The position numbers and the translations under genes were made by a program. From Pampus argenteus (Eukaryota; Chordata; Actinopteri; Scombriformes; Stromateidae): DNA of 64,000 bases. The notes beneath the pieces are model-generated. The model worked only from the letters and a program-made list of their open reading frames with translations. It had not been told where the DNA came from and searched no databases. Below, piece by piece: positions 1-11,400 of the stretch. Position 1 is the first letter of the stretch; each line of letters starts with the position of its first letter. The stretch lies in NCBI GenBank assembly GCA_036937835.1, contig CM072880.1:3604501-3668500 (forward strand). Direction: 5' to 3'.

Positions 1-123
1 TTGCCTCTCCGGCCTGGCTGAAGCAGGAGCAGGATGACCTCCGCATCATCAAGTGGGAGAACTTTCAAACGGGAGCCTCAACAGATGCCGTTCAGGACAA
101 CACACCCAGCAGTGCCATGTCTG
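1..123 (+). CDS. ccdc106: ccdc106-like exon (5' truncated by window)
   Basis: Open reading frame from base 3, ending before GTAAGT at 124 (phase 1). It encodes SPAWLKQEQDDLRIIKWENF and a Ser/Thr-rich end. Confidence 0.7.
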
Positions 124-1350
124 GTAAGTACTGGAAGAGTGTCGCATTAAGAATCATACTCGGATATTTACATTTTTGCCTCAAACGTGTACGTAAAGAA
201 CGAGAAAAAGAAGAAAAATCCGACTAGTATTGATTTGTTTATGTAGCCCTGGGAGCTGGCCAATCAGAAGGAGGGCCTTAAAGAGACAGGAGCTGAAGTT
301 TTTTTATTGTAAATCGTTAATAGATAATAGTACATAACCTGTGTTTTGCAGCTGCTTCACATGTAGAGAGCCTCCCACCGAGGGTGCTGCTGACCATCAC
401 CAAGCTGCAGTGCATGCTGGAGAACAAACAGGAGCGCATCGCTGCCCTGGAGAGACAGGTGGAGGATCTGATGCAGGACCGCAAGTTCCTAAGGAGCCAG
501 ATTGAGAACCTCACAAGCAACCGCTCCATGCCGACCTTTGCATCGCCCTGTCCGGTGACTGAAGGTCAGTGTCCGACGTGAATCGATAGATCATCACAGT
601 ATTTATTTATTTGGATTCTCCCGTTGATATAATTTCTCTAACTGACCACACGCAGCTCACAAACCCAGCAGAGCGCAGCACTCCGAAAACAAATCTCGGA
701 AGAGAGAAAGACCTTCCTCCAATTCGTCCGCCAGCAGCGAGAGCGGCTCCGAAGAGTCCGACTCATCTGAGGTGTCAGCAGCCTCGAGCGAACACAGAAG
801 GAAGAAACACCAAAAGGACAAGAAAAGGGCAAAGAAAGGGAAAGACTACAGCAGAAAGAGAGGTAACGATGGTGTCATGTCCGTGTGAGCCGAGCCCTAG
901 CTTCATCCTTGTGTTGACACAATAAGTTCACATCGTCACATGTTCCCTGCCTGTCGTTTCTTCCCACCAGCCACCGGTGTCCAGTACGTCATTCACCGCT
1001 ACAAACAAGTCCTGTCGGCGTTCATCAAGAAGAAAAGCATGAGCGAAGCCTTCCGCCATCTCGGTATCGACCGCAACACCATCGCCAACACGGCTTCGAT
1101 AGCCGAGCTCCACCTGGCCGGCAAAGACATGGTCCCCTTAGTGGGCATGTTCCGTCAAGGAGAAGAGACTCTGGTCAGCTACGCCCAAAGGTGCACCTTA
1201 GTCATTGACAGCGACGCCGAACTGTCCAGGAGGATAGACCACATGAAAGCTAGCGGCGAGCTGCTGCCCATCTCAGGGAAAAGGCCGAGGGTGGTGCATT
1301 CTCACCTCTCGCAGCTGGGGGGCGCTGCAGAAAGCATTTTAATAGGTTGA
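1..1350 (+). CDS. ccdc106: CCDC106-family protein, 3' part of gene (exons 1-123, 352-564, 656-862, 971-1350)
   Basis: Four coding exons join in phase 1 at every junction and end at a TAA/TGA-flanked stop at 1348-1350. The N terminus lies outside the window. In order the protein shows a tryptophan-containing acidic stretch, a heptad-like helix rich in Leu/Glu/Arg (coiled coil, exon 352-564), a Ser-rich segment followed by a Lys/Arg-rich segment (exon 656-862), and a conserved C-terminal domain with YKQVLSAF, SMSEAFRHLGIDRNT and AELHLAGKD (exon 971-1350). This order matches my memory of CCDC106, a nuclear coiled-coil protein of about 280 residues reported to bind p53. Teleosts carry several CCDC106-like paralogues, so the exact paralogue (a, b or a lineage copy) is undecided. 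Family assignment is fairly sure; function here is inferred only from family. Confidence 0.75.
352..564 (+). CDS. ccdc106: ccdc106-like exon, coiled-coil segment
   Basis: Acceptor TTTTGCAG ends at 351 and donor GTCAGT starts at 565. It encodes the helix with LENKQERIAALERQVEDLMQ, the typical coiled coil of the family. Confidence 0.75.
656..862 (+). CDS. ccdc106: ccdc106-like exon, Ser-rich then basic segment
   Basis: Acceptor CGCAG ends at 655 and donor GTAACG starts at 863. It reads serine/glutamate-rich, then a Lys/Arg-rich run that could serve as a nuclear localisation signal (inference). Confidence 0.7.
971..1350 (+). CDS. ccdc106: ccdc106-like terminal coding exon
   Basis: Acceptor CCCACCAG ends at 970 and the reading frame stays open to the stop at 1348-1350. 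It carries the conserved C-terminal domain (SMSEAFRHLGIDRNTIAN). Confidence 0.8.
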
Positions 1351-1622
1351 TGATCATTTTTATTGCATTTGAGAAAACATATAACATTATGTTCTTTTGT
1401 TTCTCCAATCTGAACTGCTGGATTTAGGTATTTTTATGTAGCATTTTTGCATATTTGCTTTATGTCTTAAGGGGGACAAATATTTTGAGCCCAGATCTAA
1501 AAAAATTTTTTTTTCTTCTTGTGGATCTTCGGAGGGATGTGGAGTAATATAGCTGCATGTAGGCAGGTTGTAAAGTGAGCTGCATCTGTCTCCACATTTA
1601 ACGTTATTAGGGTAGCGTTGTG

Positions 1623-1645
1623 CACACACACACACACACACACAC
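1623..1645. repeat. (CA)n microsatellite
   Basis: About 11 uninterrupted CA units in the probable 3'UTR or flank of the ccdc106-like gene. Confidence 0.95.
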
Positions 1646-2630
1646 TAATTTGTGTCAGGACTGATGTTGTGTGATGGCTGATTTCTACACGTCTGACAGG
1701 TTTATAAAATGAATCCATCAGAGCTTTCGGGACATTTTTATTTCAAAAAAGGAAAAAGTTTATAATTATTTCCTACACCTTTATATGTTTTAGTTTTATT
1801 TGTTGAGGTTTGGATATTATTTAAGAGCAGAAAGCGTGTAGTGTTACAAACGGCCACAAGATGGCAGTGCTCGCATATAAGATGATGTTTACAAATCACT
1901 TGTTTACTGTCCTTCAACTCTCAAAATGGTGGATAGTTAATTTCTCTGCACACATTTTGTTTGTTTGTTTGTTACTTTATATTCGTGAACACAATTCTGT
2001 CGACATCATACTGTGATTTACATGCTGTAAAAAAAACAAAAACAAAAAGTGTGTTAACATTTCCGATCTGCCAACAAAATGAAAATAATGTTTGTTCATA
2101 CAGAGTTCATTAGTTTTTATTAATTTATGTCCTGTGTGATATTATTATGGGATACTTTATGCATGATCTACTGAAGCTGTAAACTTTGCCCTTAAAACCA
2201 AATCCTGACCAACAGACATATTTTCAGTCTGTCTCTTGACCGGAGGCGTGTGCAGCACCGGTGTTTGAGACAGATGGGGAAAGCTTGGTAAGACATCCGC
2301 GGGCGACGCTAAGTGTCAGTGCAAAGTGTCGCCATCGCCTTCCCCGCTGTTTGCTTTTCACACAGAGTGACAAATTACTCGTGCAAAGCCATTACAGGGG
2401 CTGCACTCAGGCTGTTTATCTTTGCATGGGACTCTGTCAATGTCACTCCCATTCACACGCTGGCTCTCTGCTTATCTTTCACTCCTCACGTCCCAATTCG
2501 TCTGTCCCCCCCCCGCCCCCTCCACTTTCCACCCTTCCCCCGCCCTCTTTCTGTTATGAACTCATTCAGTCATGTCTCATTACTTCTCCATCTCTCGTCA
2601 TCCTTTTTCTTTTCTTTCGGTCTCATCTTT

Positions 2631-2636
2631 AATAAA
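2631..2636 (+). promoter_or_regulatory. possible polyadenylation signal AATAAA
   Basis: An exact AATAAA hexamer, the first I found downstream of the ccdc106-like stop. Chance occurrence is common in AT-rich DNA. Confidence 0.2.
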
Positions 2637-3834
2637 CCTTGACGTCGAAGAGAAAGCTGGTCAAGTTTTGGAGCGGCGGAGGAACATTTTAGGCCAGCCA
2701 GAGTCGACCTAAAGTTCCTCGCAGCCTGGTTACAGCCGGAGGGGACAGGTGCATGCTGATTTGCTGAGTGGCACTGGGTTGAAAAAAAGGGGGGGTGGGT
2801 GAATTTCTGCCAGCATTCATCTCTTCGTACCTCCTCAGGCATACAAATGTCACTTCTGCTTTCTACGTCACTGCTACATTTTATTGCAAATCCTGAAATG
2901 AAAATTTTACATTTTATTGAGGTACATGAACTCAAAATAAACATCACCTCCGTCTTATTCTTGTTGGTCAGCGTGTCCCTACAAAACAAAAAAAAAAAGA
3001 CAGTAAGATCCACCTGCTAATACTCCAGAGTGGCAGCTGTGAATTTGGTGCTAATGACTCGGGGCGATGGAGCACAGAGCTGAGGATGGAGATCGGATGT
3101 GGGCCCAATCGAGCCTGAAGCGCTCTCTCCTCCTCCGTCGGCCTTTTTTTCCGACTCACTCTGGCGTTGCCAGCTGGGACTCCATTTTGTGCCTTTCTTA
3201 GTTGCAGGTGCCACATTTTTTGCGTGGGCTCCAAGCGACTGATAGGTACAAAAATTCAGCCCTCCTCTTCCTCTTCTTCTTCCTCCTCTTTGTCAGGCTT
3301 TGATCTTGACCTTGACAAAAAAGAGCATCTGGACATACTCACAGACTGCAGCTCATAATAACCACCAATCACACTGTTAATGGTGCAGGCGAAATGAGTT
3401 TGAACTGGCCGGGATCATGTTGTGTTGTTATACTGGCAGACCGGCTGCATAGTAAACGCCTCAGGCATATCATATAAAGGATTACAAGGCTTGTAATGCA
3501 GCAAAGGTCTCGGACTCGAGTCTATTGGAGCTATTGTTTCTGCAACAGACTTTTAATGGTGTAACATAACATTTTGCATTCTGTTGAATAAAAGAAATGA
3601 TGAAACATTTGATTTGCTGCTGCATAACAGCATGTGTAGTACTCTTACATGTAAATATCATAAACAAGGCTTTAAAACAGCTATATAAACCCAACGTGAC
3701 CCTTACCCTGACCTCTAACCCGAATCCTAACCCATAGTGTTCCCATTGTGTGCCATATAACTGAGGAACATACAACATAGGACGCTGCGATCGTAGGAAT
3801 GACCCTGTTGAGTTCGTACGGGAGGGAGCTAAAT

Positions 3835-4015
3835 ATAGATACAGACAGCAGCCGCTTAGCTTAGCTTAGCACAAACACTAGGAACAAAGGCAAACAGCTA
3901 GCCTGGACAGCCTGTTTCCAGTTTTTGGACTAAGCTAAGCTAATCAGCTGCTGGCTCCAGTTTTATAGACACATGTAAGCGTGATATCGATCCTCGCACC
4001 ATCGTATTTGTCTGA
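3835..4015. repeat. dispersed teleost repeat (AGCTTAGC family), degraded copy
   Basis: Contains AGCTTAGCTTAGCACAAA, AAACAGCTAGCCTGG, CTAAGCTAAGCTAA and GCTGCTGGCTCCAG in the order I recognise from an abundant perciform non-autonomous repeat. Inverted TTAGC/GCTAA blocks flank the middle. Ends are approximate. Confidence 0.6.
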
Positions 4016-4458
4016 CATGCTCAGGTCCTTTTTATGGTCATTATTTATTTTATTGTATTCATATTTCAACATGTTTGATATTATTATTTATTGTATGTTA
4101 TTGTAATGATCATGTAAACTGTTTTTAATGTTTTTTTTATTTGTTCTGTCTTATTATCAGTCATCTGTAACGCTCTTTGAATTGCACTAACCTGCACAAA
4201 ATAACGTTGGACTGATCGATATTTATTTCAGTCTTTGCAAGAAATAAACAAAAAAACGTCAAACTATAACTAAAAGTTTTATGACGTGTTTGATGTGATG
4301 TTTTGTTTAAACTGTCTCATATCTTGATCCTGTTAATCAACCCAGTGATACATGAAACATTAAAACAGGAGTCACAAGCACATCCTTACACACTGATGGC
4401 AGCACAGGTGCCTCTTCACCTTTTTCCTTTCTGCCCTTGGTCTTCTTGCTAATGAAAT

Positions 4459-4482
4459 TTAAAAAAAAAAAAAAAAAAAAAA
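4459..4482. repeat. poly(A) tract
   Basis: A run of more than 20 A, with no clear retroelement body next to it. Confidence 0.9.
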
Positions 4483-6778
4483 AGCTTGCTGCTGAAAAAC
4501 TGGGTCAGCACACCAATGTGACGCCAATTCAACACAAAGCATTAAGTAGTGCATTATGGGTATTTCCCCCTGTGGTAGAATTGAGGCGGGGGCCGGAGTC
4601 TGCGCACTGGTGGGAGCCTTTTCTCGTCCTTTGCTGCAGTGACATCAGATGATTGGCGGAGAAATCAACACTGGAGCTTTTTTTTATTTTTAGTCATTTT
4701 TATCCTTTTACTGTGAGAGTAAACATGCACGGACACCTTTCGTCACACTGGATAACAGCAGGGTCCACTGCTGGTGGAAAAGAGGCACTAGAGGACAGTG
4801 TTGTATCCAGTACGCACTATTGTCATCTTCTATTGTTTGCATCCAGACACATAATCCAGACATCCCTCGATACACAGTTTGCTCTATCACAACCGATCAG
4901 ACTCTGATGGGTTAACAGTGAACATTAAGCAAAAGTGTCTCGTTAAAGCCTTTAAATATGCACCAACATATTACACTGAACGTATATATAATGAAAAACA
5001 AACCTCTTTTGATCAACCATTTCTTAAACCCTTCAAGCTGTCCAGATTGGCAAATAAATCCAGCTACTGAAATAATAGTCATTAATGAGACTTTTCTCTT
5101 GGCAATTATAAAATAGAAAGGGGAAGAAATTAAAAAAATAAAAACAAAAAAACGGCAAGATGCTAATCTGAGACCTCAGAATCTCTCCACAATGACCGCC
5201 TTTCTGCCAGCGATGCTCGATCAACAAGTCTTGAGGTATTGCTGGTTTGCTCTCCATCTGGCTGACACTGATAAGAACTTACTGGGGGCTGCTGGATAAT
5301 AGTCTTGCAGGCTTAAAAGCAGAAGGGGTATTTGGGGGTGGGAGGGGGGCATAATATATTCTGGGGGAATCCAGGAAAACAGGAAACCAGACCTCATCTC
5401 CCCCCTCTGAGCACATTCGGGCAAAGACAGCCCTTTCGATTAGGCCGGTGGATGTAGAGAGGTGGGGTGGGGACATCACGCTGCCACAGTCATGATTCGC
5501 TTTAAGCACGATTTCATCCCTGGAGAAACAACATGGCTGCACTCAGCCACGAACATGTGATCCATGAGCTCATTTACAGTACAACAATCATCTCTGGTCC
5601 TGCTGTACTAAACTGAACTACTAAAGATGATCTATTCCTGCAGGACAGCACCTCCACGGCCGTGTCGTTTTGCTCTGAAGGGAATATGTAAAGCTGGTAC
5701 GACCTCTATTTTTCGGGTCAGAGGCACTGACTGTTTTTTTTTTGTTTTTTTTTACCCCCCAGGTGTCCTCAGACTGACGGGGATGACACATGGGAGGTGA
5801 AAGAGCAAAAAAAATGATAAATGGATGTATGCTATAGACTGGAAAAGGTTGTAATATCTGACCATAGCAACTGTATATTGTATATATGTAGCAGTGGTCA
5901 TTAGTAATCATTAATGATTTATTTTCCTGACTGAAGATAAAAGTATCCTTACTTGCATCTTTGAATAAGGCTTTTTTTTTCTTTCTCAGCTCTCCAGAAA
6001 TTAGTAGGACTCGTGTGACAGCTGCGTTCATGAATGCATCATTTGGACACAAGAGCGCATACGCAAGACGACAGCATGAAAGAACCCCGACCCCGCCCTC
6101 AAACCCTGTTGGTTACTCCTCTAGTGACGCAAGACAAGCCAGACGTCTTTGGCACAAGAAAGGAAAATGGGTTCAAGGGGACTCGATGCAGGCAGACACA
6201 AGCCAGAATGTAAATATGTTCATAACAGCGTTTGATAAAACACTGATCAGAGCTGACACGTTATCTGGAAACACTTAAATATATATGTATATTTGAGGTT
6301 TTGCTATAAGGGAAATGCTGGATGGATGTTGTGGAAACTGGTCTTTTCTGTGTATTCTCTTCTACTCGACCTCTATTATGATAACAGATGTTAATTACAC
6401 AGTACTGGGCTTCCCAATGAATCCGTCACACGTTGCAGGTTCTTCGCCTTTTACAGATTTGCAAAGATACATGCATTGAGATTCAATCAGAAATCTGAGT
6501 TATTTTGAGCAGAATACATGTTTTTAAGTACTTGTGATGTTATGGCTGATTGTATTTGTAGTGTACCCGAGTGTGTGACGATCGTATGAGTGGGTGTTGT
6601 TGTTGTTTGTAGCTGTGAATCTCGGCTCAAGCTGGCAGCACTACTGAAAACCGTGTTTGTGACCATATGGAGCAAAAGCCGGTTCAGTGTAATCGTTGAG
6701 TTCAATATGTTTCCTCCATCAGGGAATTTCAGCACTATATAAAAAGCTGAGAAAGCGGAAATTTAAAGTAAAACTCTA

Positions 6779-6782
<4 letters not shown>

Positions 6783-6811
<29 letters not shown>
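6783..6811. repeat. (AC)n microsatellite
   Basis: About 14 AC units, uninterrupted. Confidence 0.95.
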
Positions 6812-7204
6812 GCTGGTTGCAAATCTCTCCTTTATTTACCTGCCATCTCTATAAGTTTCTCAAATGAAGGTTTAAAATTCCCAACTACAGTATTTTTATT
6901 ATGTCACAATCTACTGAGCAGATAGAATTAACCATAATAGCCGCCATAGCCGAGCTAAGAAAAAAGACAAACTTGTATAACTGCACAAAAACAGCACAAT
7001 AATGAACACTTTGCACCAAAGATGGCATCAAAATTAGAGAAACTGCAGAACTCTGGCTTGGTCTAATTGCTGAAATGGCATGAAAGACCTGCATCCAGTC
7101 ATGTGATATCACAGTTCTTCTGTTTGGCTGCAATCCCACAATTTTTAAACCCCTCGAAACATTAAATATACTTTTACAAGAACTTCTCCAGAGATGCAAA
7201 GATA

Positions 7205-7206
<2 letters not shown>

Positions 7207-7236
<30 letters not shown>
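7207..7236. repeat. (CA)n microsatellite
   Basis: 15 CA units, uninterrupted. Confidence 0.95.
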
Positions 7237-7237
<1 letters not shown>

Positions 7238-7489
7238 CATTTTCCATCACCATGTTATATAAATCCTCTCTACTGGAGAAGAGGACCGACTGTATTTTGA
7301 TGATGAGTCACTTCTTGGACTGCAGCATCATGTCATGAACCCTGCTGATTGTACTTATGTAGGATGGCAGAGAAGTGGAGGCAGGAGAGCTCAAAGGCTG
7401 TTTGTTGTTCACATCGTTTTGTGTTTGATGCATTTAATTAGTGAATTACTTGTGCCAGAGGATTTTTAAGCCATGTTAGCTTTAGGATG

Positions 7490-7600
7490 GTAATATCAGT
7501 CTATTGGATGGATTGAAATGAAATTTTGTGCAGAAATTGGTGGTCAGGTATCGTATGCTCATTACTTTTGGTGATCTACCATGAGGTCTCAACATACGTT
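7490..7600 (+). repeat. dispersed teleost repeat fragment (GGATGGATTGAAATGAAATTTTG type)
   Basis: TTGGATGGATTGAAATGAAA followed by TTTTGTGCAGAAATT and a CCATGAGGTCT block matches a very common perciform repeat that usually reads 'ATTGGATGGATTGCCATGAA'. The fragment is diverged and its ends are approximate. Confidence 0.55.
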
Positions 7601-7731
7601 TAAATGAATTAATGAAGAGTGCTTCTGCTTGTCGAATGTGTTGTGGGGGATCTGAGATCTGAGTGAAGTAAAGGTATGTTTGGGAGGACAAATGGCCCAA
7701 TTTCCCAGTTTTTGGGATTATTAAAGTATCC

Positions 7732-7749
7732 ATCTATCTATCTATCTAT
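7732..7749. repeat. (ATCT)n microsatellite
   Basis: Four to five ATCT units. Confidence 0.85.
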
Positions 7750-8077
7750 GAGGTGATCTGGAGAAGCGGTGAGTTCAGGGTATCCAAGTAAACTGGCATG
7801 GCTTCTTAGGCGGAGTAGTAGGAGGAGTGGGTGGTGTGGATGCAGTGAGAGGGGTCTATATATTATTACGTTAAATATGTTTTTACTCTATACATGTAAT
7901 AGCAGACATTACTGATGTTATTGAGAACATCCAATGATCTCCAAGAACAGCAGGATGTTTCTGGACACGTGACTGATAAACCTGGTGCCAGCTGGAGATG
8001 AAGATGAAGAGGAGGCTGAGAAGTCCGACACAAACAGGGAGCATGAACGTGGGGACGTACCTGATGACGCACCTCTG

Positions 8078-8085
8078 TGACGTCA
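8078..8085. promoter_or_regulatory. perfect CRE palindrome TGACGTCA
   Basis: The eight-base CREB/ATF consensus occurs inside the CpG-rich segment, about 335 bp before the proposed donor at 8420. That is a plausible core-promoter setting. Confidence 0.6.
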
Positions 8086-8150
8086 CGCACGACGGCAATG
8101 GCGGTGGTTGGCTCAGGTGTAGAAGCCGGAAAGCGCGGGAGACTCGAAGA

Positions 8151-8170
8151 TTGTTGTTGTTGTTGTTGTT
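8151..8170. repeat. (TTG)n microsatellite in proposed 5'UTR exon
   Basis: Seven TTG units inside the CpG-rich segment. They create poly-Cys/Leu frames that are not credible proteins. Confidence 0.85.
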
Positions 8171-8419
8171 ATCTGATGGTCGATGCCGTTACCGTTCAGT
8201 CCCGGATGTCGGGCCCCGTGGAGGAGCCGCCTGCTCCTGCGGCTTTACCTGTAGCGTCTGCGGTTGTCGGGAACTACCGGGAGTCGGAGGGACCTCGTTA
8301 GGGGAGTTTTAGATGGAGGCCGGTGTGTTGCCCCGCTGTGGTCTGACTCCTCTGTCGATGCTGGAGGAGACAAACCTTCATCTGGATCGGACCGGTTGAC
8401 CTGCAGCTCCTGGTCCGAG

Positions 8420-11400
8420 GTGAGTTGACTTATTTCCGGTTAATGAAGTGCAGACATCCGTGATACCCAAAGGATGAAATGTAATAACTTTTAGCGCCAT
8501 CATCTGGTCAAAATAAAAACTTGGTCTAAATATCTGCAGGTGTACTTTTTGTTTACTTGTTGTCATTATTATCAACATGTAAACATTCTGATGTAAATAC
8601 ATTTATATAACACGCATACAGTTAACCACACATTGAATGTCACTTCCTTGGATTAACATTTGCAGAGGATGCTGTGAACAAAATGCAATTATGTGAACAT
8701 AAGATGTGCAATTATGCAGATATAAATGAAAATTCAATTTTTTTTTTTGTATATCAAAGGCTGCTATAAATACACAACCAATCCGGCCGACTCACATCAC
8801 AAAACCCCCACAACAAATCCATTAACGCCACATACGAACCGAGGCTCCGATTTAACCGTGTTCCTCACATTTATGCAAACGTTCATTTTTCAATTTCACC
8901 TGAAGGAACTTCTGCTTTCACCGAGCTTAAACAATCAACAAACAAGGTGACTGTATTGTCCTCTGGGAAATGGATTAAGAATACAAATGATGTACATTCA
9001 CTTCACTAAACTGTCCCAAAAAAAAACACATAAAAAAAACTGGCAGATCTGCCGAAAAAACAGGAGGGCTGCAAAAAAAGGAGCTTCATGCATGTATATG
9101 GTGTTGCCAATTATAGGTTAATGATCTTCCTATCAACTGTGCTATCCCAATACTCATTTAAGTGGATCATGATATGCTCTATACAACAGCTGGGGAAGTC
9201 ACGGCCCAGTGGTTTGCCACAAAGGCAGCCAGTCATTGACGGCAGTCACGGGCCTGTCAAGCATTCACACCACGTACCTTAGGCCACAATAGCCTCATCA
9301 GTAGCCTTATTCAATCAGCTTTCACAGACGGAGGCGACTCGGGTGCTGCCGACCCAGCCAGCCGTCCACTGATCTGCATCACAGAGGCATCAACAATCAG
9401 AGCGTCCCTCCTTAAATCTCCTTGAAGTGATCTCTGATTTCGCCTGATTGTGTCCAACACGTCACCATTATTCCACTCAGAGGCTTTCAAGTATGACCGT
9501 GTGATTAGTACAAAGGCGAGGAAGGTGCAGCGTGCATGCTGTTATACTGTTTGTATGAACTGTTTTTAAGCAGCGGTTTTAAAACATAACAGGCACACAA
9601 AGGGGAAGGTGTTTCGAGTTCAACTGTCGGCCTGAATACACGAGAAACGCAACGTACGTTCGGCCAGAACCGAAACACAACGTCGGTGAAACTGTGATGG
9701 TGGAGCAAGGAAGACGGTGTGATTGACGTAACGTTGATGGCGTCAGAGGCGACACTGTATGGTGGCTGATATCGATTCCCCACACATATAAAGAGGGAGA
9801 GCGTCGCGTTAATCGATACCCTTATCGATCAATCAATCAACCTTCATGAATTGCTGCTTGTCCTTCAGACCAGTGTGTTACCACTGCAGCAAACCATGAA
9901 CAGCAGTTCTCTGCTTTATACAGTTGAAGAATGATTCTTGATTATGTGGGATTATGTGCAGGTATTGATCACCAATTAGGTGATGTCTTTGACACCATGC
10001 AGAAATATTCCTAATAAAAATGCAGGCAGGAGTTTAATGAGTGGGCTCGAGGAGACAAAGCTAAATGACACTTCATTTTCAACAACATAATTGTGCTCAA
10101 CCTCTTATTCTCTTCTGAATCCTGACACACATTTCATAAATTGTCTGTCAGCGGAGCAGGTATGTCTGAAAACAGCTTCTTTAATATCAGGTATGACCAT
10201 TCGTTCATCGTACTAATACTGACTTTATATTTGAAGTGTTAAGTTATTGTTTCTGCACAGCGGTTGTCTGGATACGTTGACAGATTTTAGGTTTTATTTC
10301 TAGTTTCTGTGTTTGTTCATTTCGTTAAAATGAAATTGGTCATCCTTTTTTTTTTTCTAATGCTGACAGAACTGTATGTGAGAGGGATTATTTGATCGTG
10401 CAGCCATCATCTCATCTCATGTGTTTCATAAGATGATGAGATGAGGCAGTACAGTGTCAGTCAGAAAGGATGATTCCTCCCTTGCGGCTGATCAGTGGGT
10501 GAGGAGCTAGAAGTGCAGCAGAGCAGTATGTAGGTTACCTGTGAGGAAATTAAGCCTATTAACTGCTTATGTAACACGTCGCACATTTGGTTTTGTGTCA
10601 CGCTTGGATTCTCATCCAATATTTCATATGTGGCATAAGGTTTTTCATTTATGAGTTTTAAGCAGAGCCCACGTGTGTCTTAGACTTTGCCGCAGTAATA
10701 TTCTCAAGTTGTTCCACTCTAATATATTATATATAGTAGTGAGAGAGGCTCTAGACATAGTGATGCTTGATTCACATTGATAATGCTGTGCTTATGTGTG
10801 TTAGCATGCTAATGTTATGGTGATTATCAGAGCCGGTCCTGACCTCCCTGGGGCCCTCCTACCTGACCCGTGAGCCATGTAAAACCCATTACCATCCCCA
10901 CCCAGTCACACCTGACACCCCTGTGCTCCCACTACAATCATCCCTCCTTTAAAACCATCCGAGTCACCCAGAGGTGCTCAAATATCACCACATTGGATCT
11001 AAAAACTGGACGCATCATTTTATTGACAAATTATCTATAAATTGTAGAAAACGAATGGCTGCTTAGCGTGAAAGATGTCAGAGAAATGGGCTACGAGATA
11101 TTTGACTTTGCTATTGAATTAATGGTATTTGTTCAATACTTCATGGGTTGCATAGACATCCTCCACTATTTCTGTTTTTCTGTTGTCACACAGTGAGACG
11201 TAGAGGTGTGTCCAGTCTGCACACTGAGCTGGACCCTTGCGCACTCTAATCATACGGCTATTATAGCCATCAGTGCATCTCCATCCATGGTCTTGGTCCC
11301 AGCTTCCAGGAGCCATTTGTAAAGCAGTGAAGCAGGAAATGAGGTTGGTTTGCTGCAGCCGCCCAAGCCTGGAGGATGTGGGGAGTGTGGGGAGTCATCA

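Larger units (their letters stand above)
1351..8030. other. intergenic region between ccdc106-like and myo3a
   Basis: No exon with family resemblance or good splice-flanked coding was seen on either strand. The stretch holds the probable ccdc106-like 3'UTR, AT-rich filler, CA microsatellites and dispersed teleost repeats. One AATAAA at 2631-2636 is a possible polyadenylation signal, but it lies about 1.3 kb past the stop and is unproven. Confidence 0.6.
8040..8419 (+). promoter_or_regulatory. myo3a: CpG-rich segment: candidate myo3a promoter and untranslated first exon
   Basis: This stretch is visibly richer in CpG than its surroundings. It contains a perfect CRE palindrome and ends in a strong donor (GTCCGAG|GTGAGT, intron from 8420). 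The first coding myo3a exon begins with a splice acceptor, so an upstream untranslated exon must exist, and this is the best candidate within the window. Short upstream frames starting at ATG 8206 and 8311 close before the donor, so the exon would be non-coding. A different, unlisted first exon cannot be excluded. Confidence 0.45.

Noticed and set aside
2261..3013. Overlapping 110-147 codon frames on both strands
   Set aside because: Pyrimidine-rich and poly-Lys/Ser composition from low-complexity DNA; no family resemblance.
7883..8044. Minus-strand small frame with a hydrophobic segment (MLPVCVGLLSLLFIFISSW), divergent to the proposed myo3a promoter
   Set aside because: The longer 71-codon version begins with TTG, not ATG. 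From the real ATG it has 53 codons and a poor start context, and there is no recognisable family. Probably chance.
8077..8301. Plus-strand frame with a poly-Cys run in the CpG-rich block
   Set aside because: The frame starts at GTG and the poly-Cys comes from a TTG repeat. It closes before the donor, so it is better read as untranslated exon sequence.
10398..10446. Inverted ATGAGATGAG-type repeat
   Set aside because: Only about 10 bp of stem with a 15-nt loop built from simple GAT repeats; not convincing as an element.
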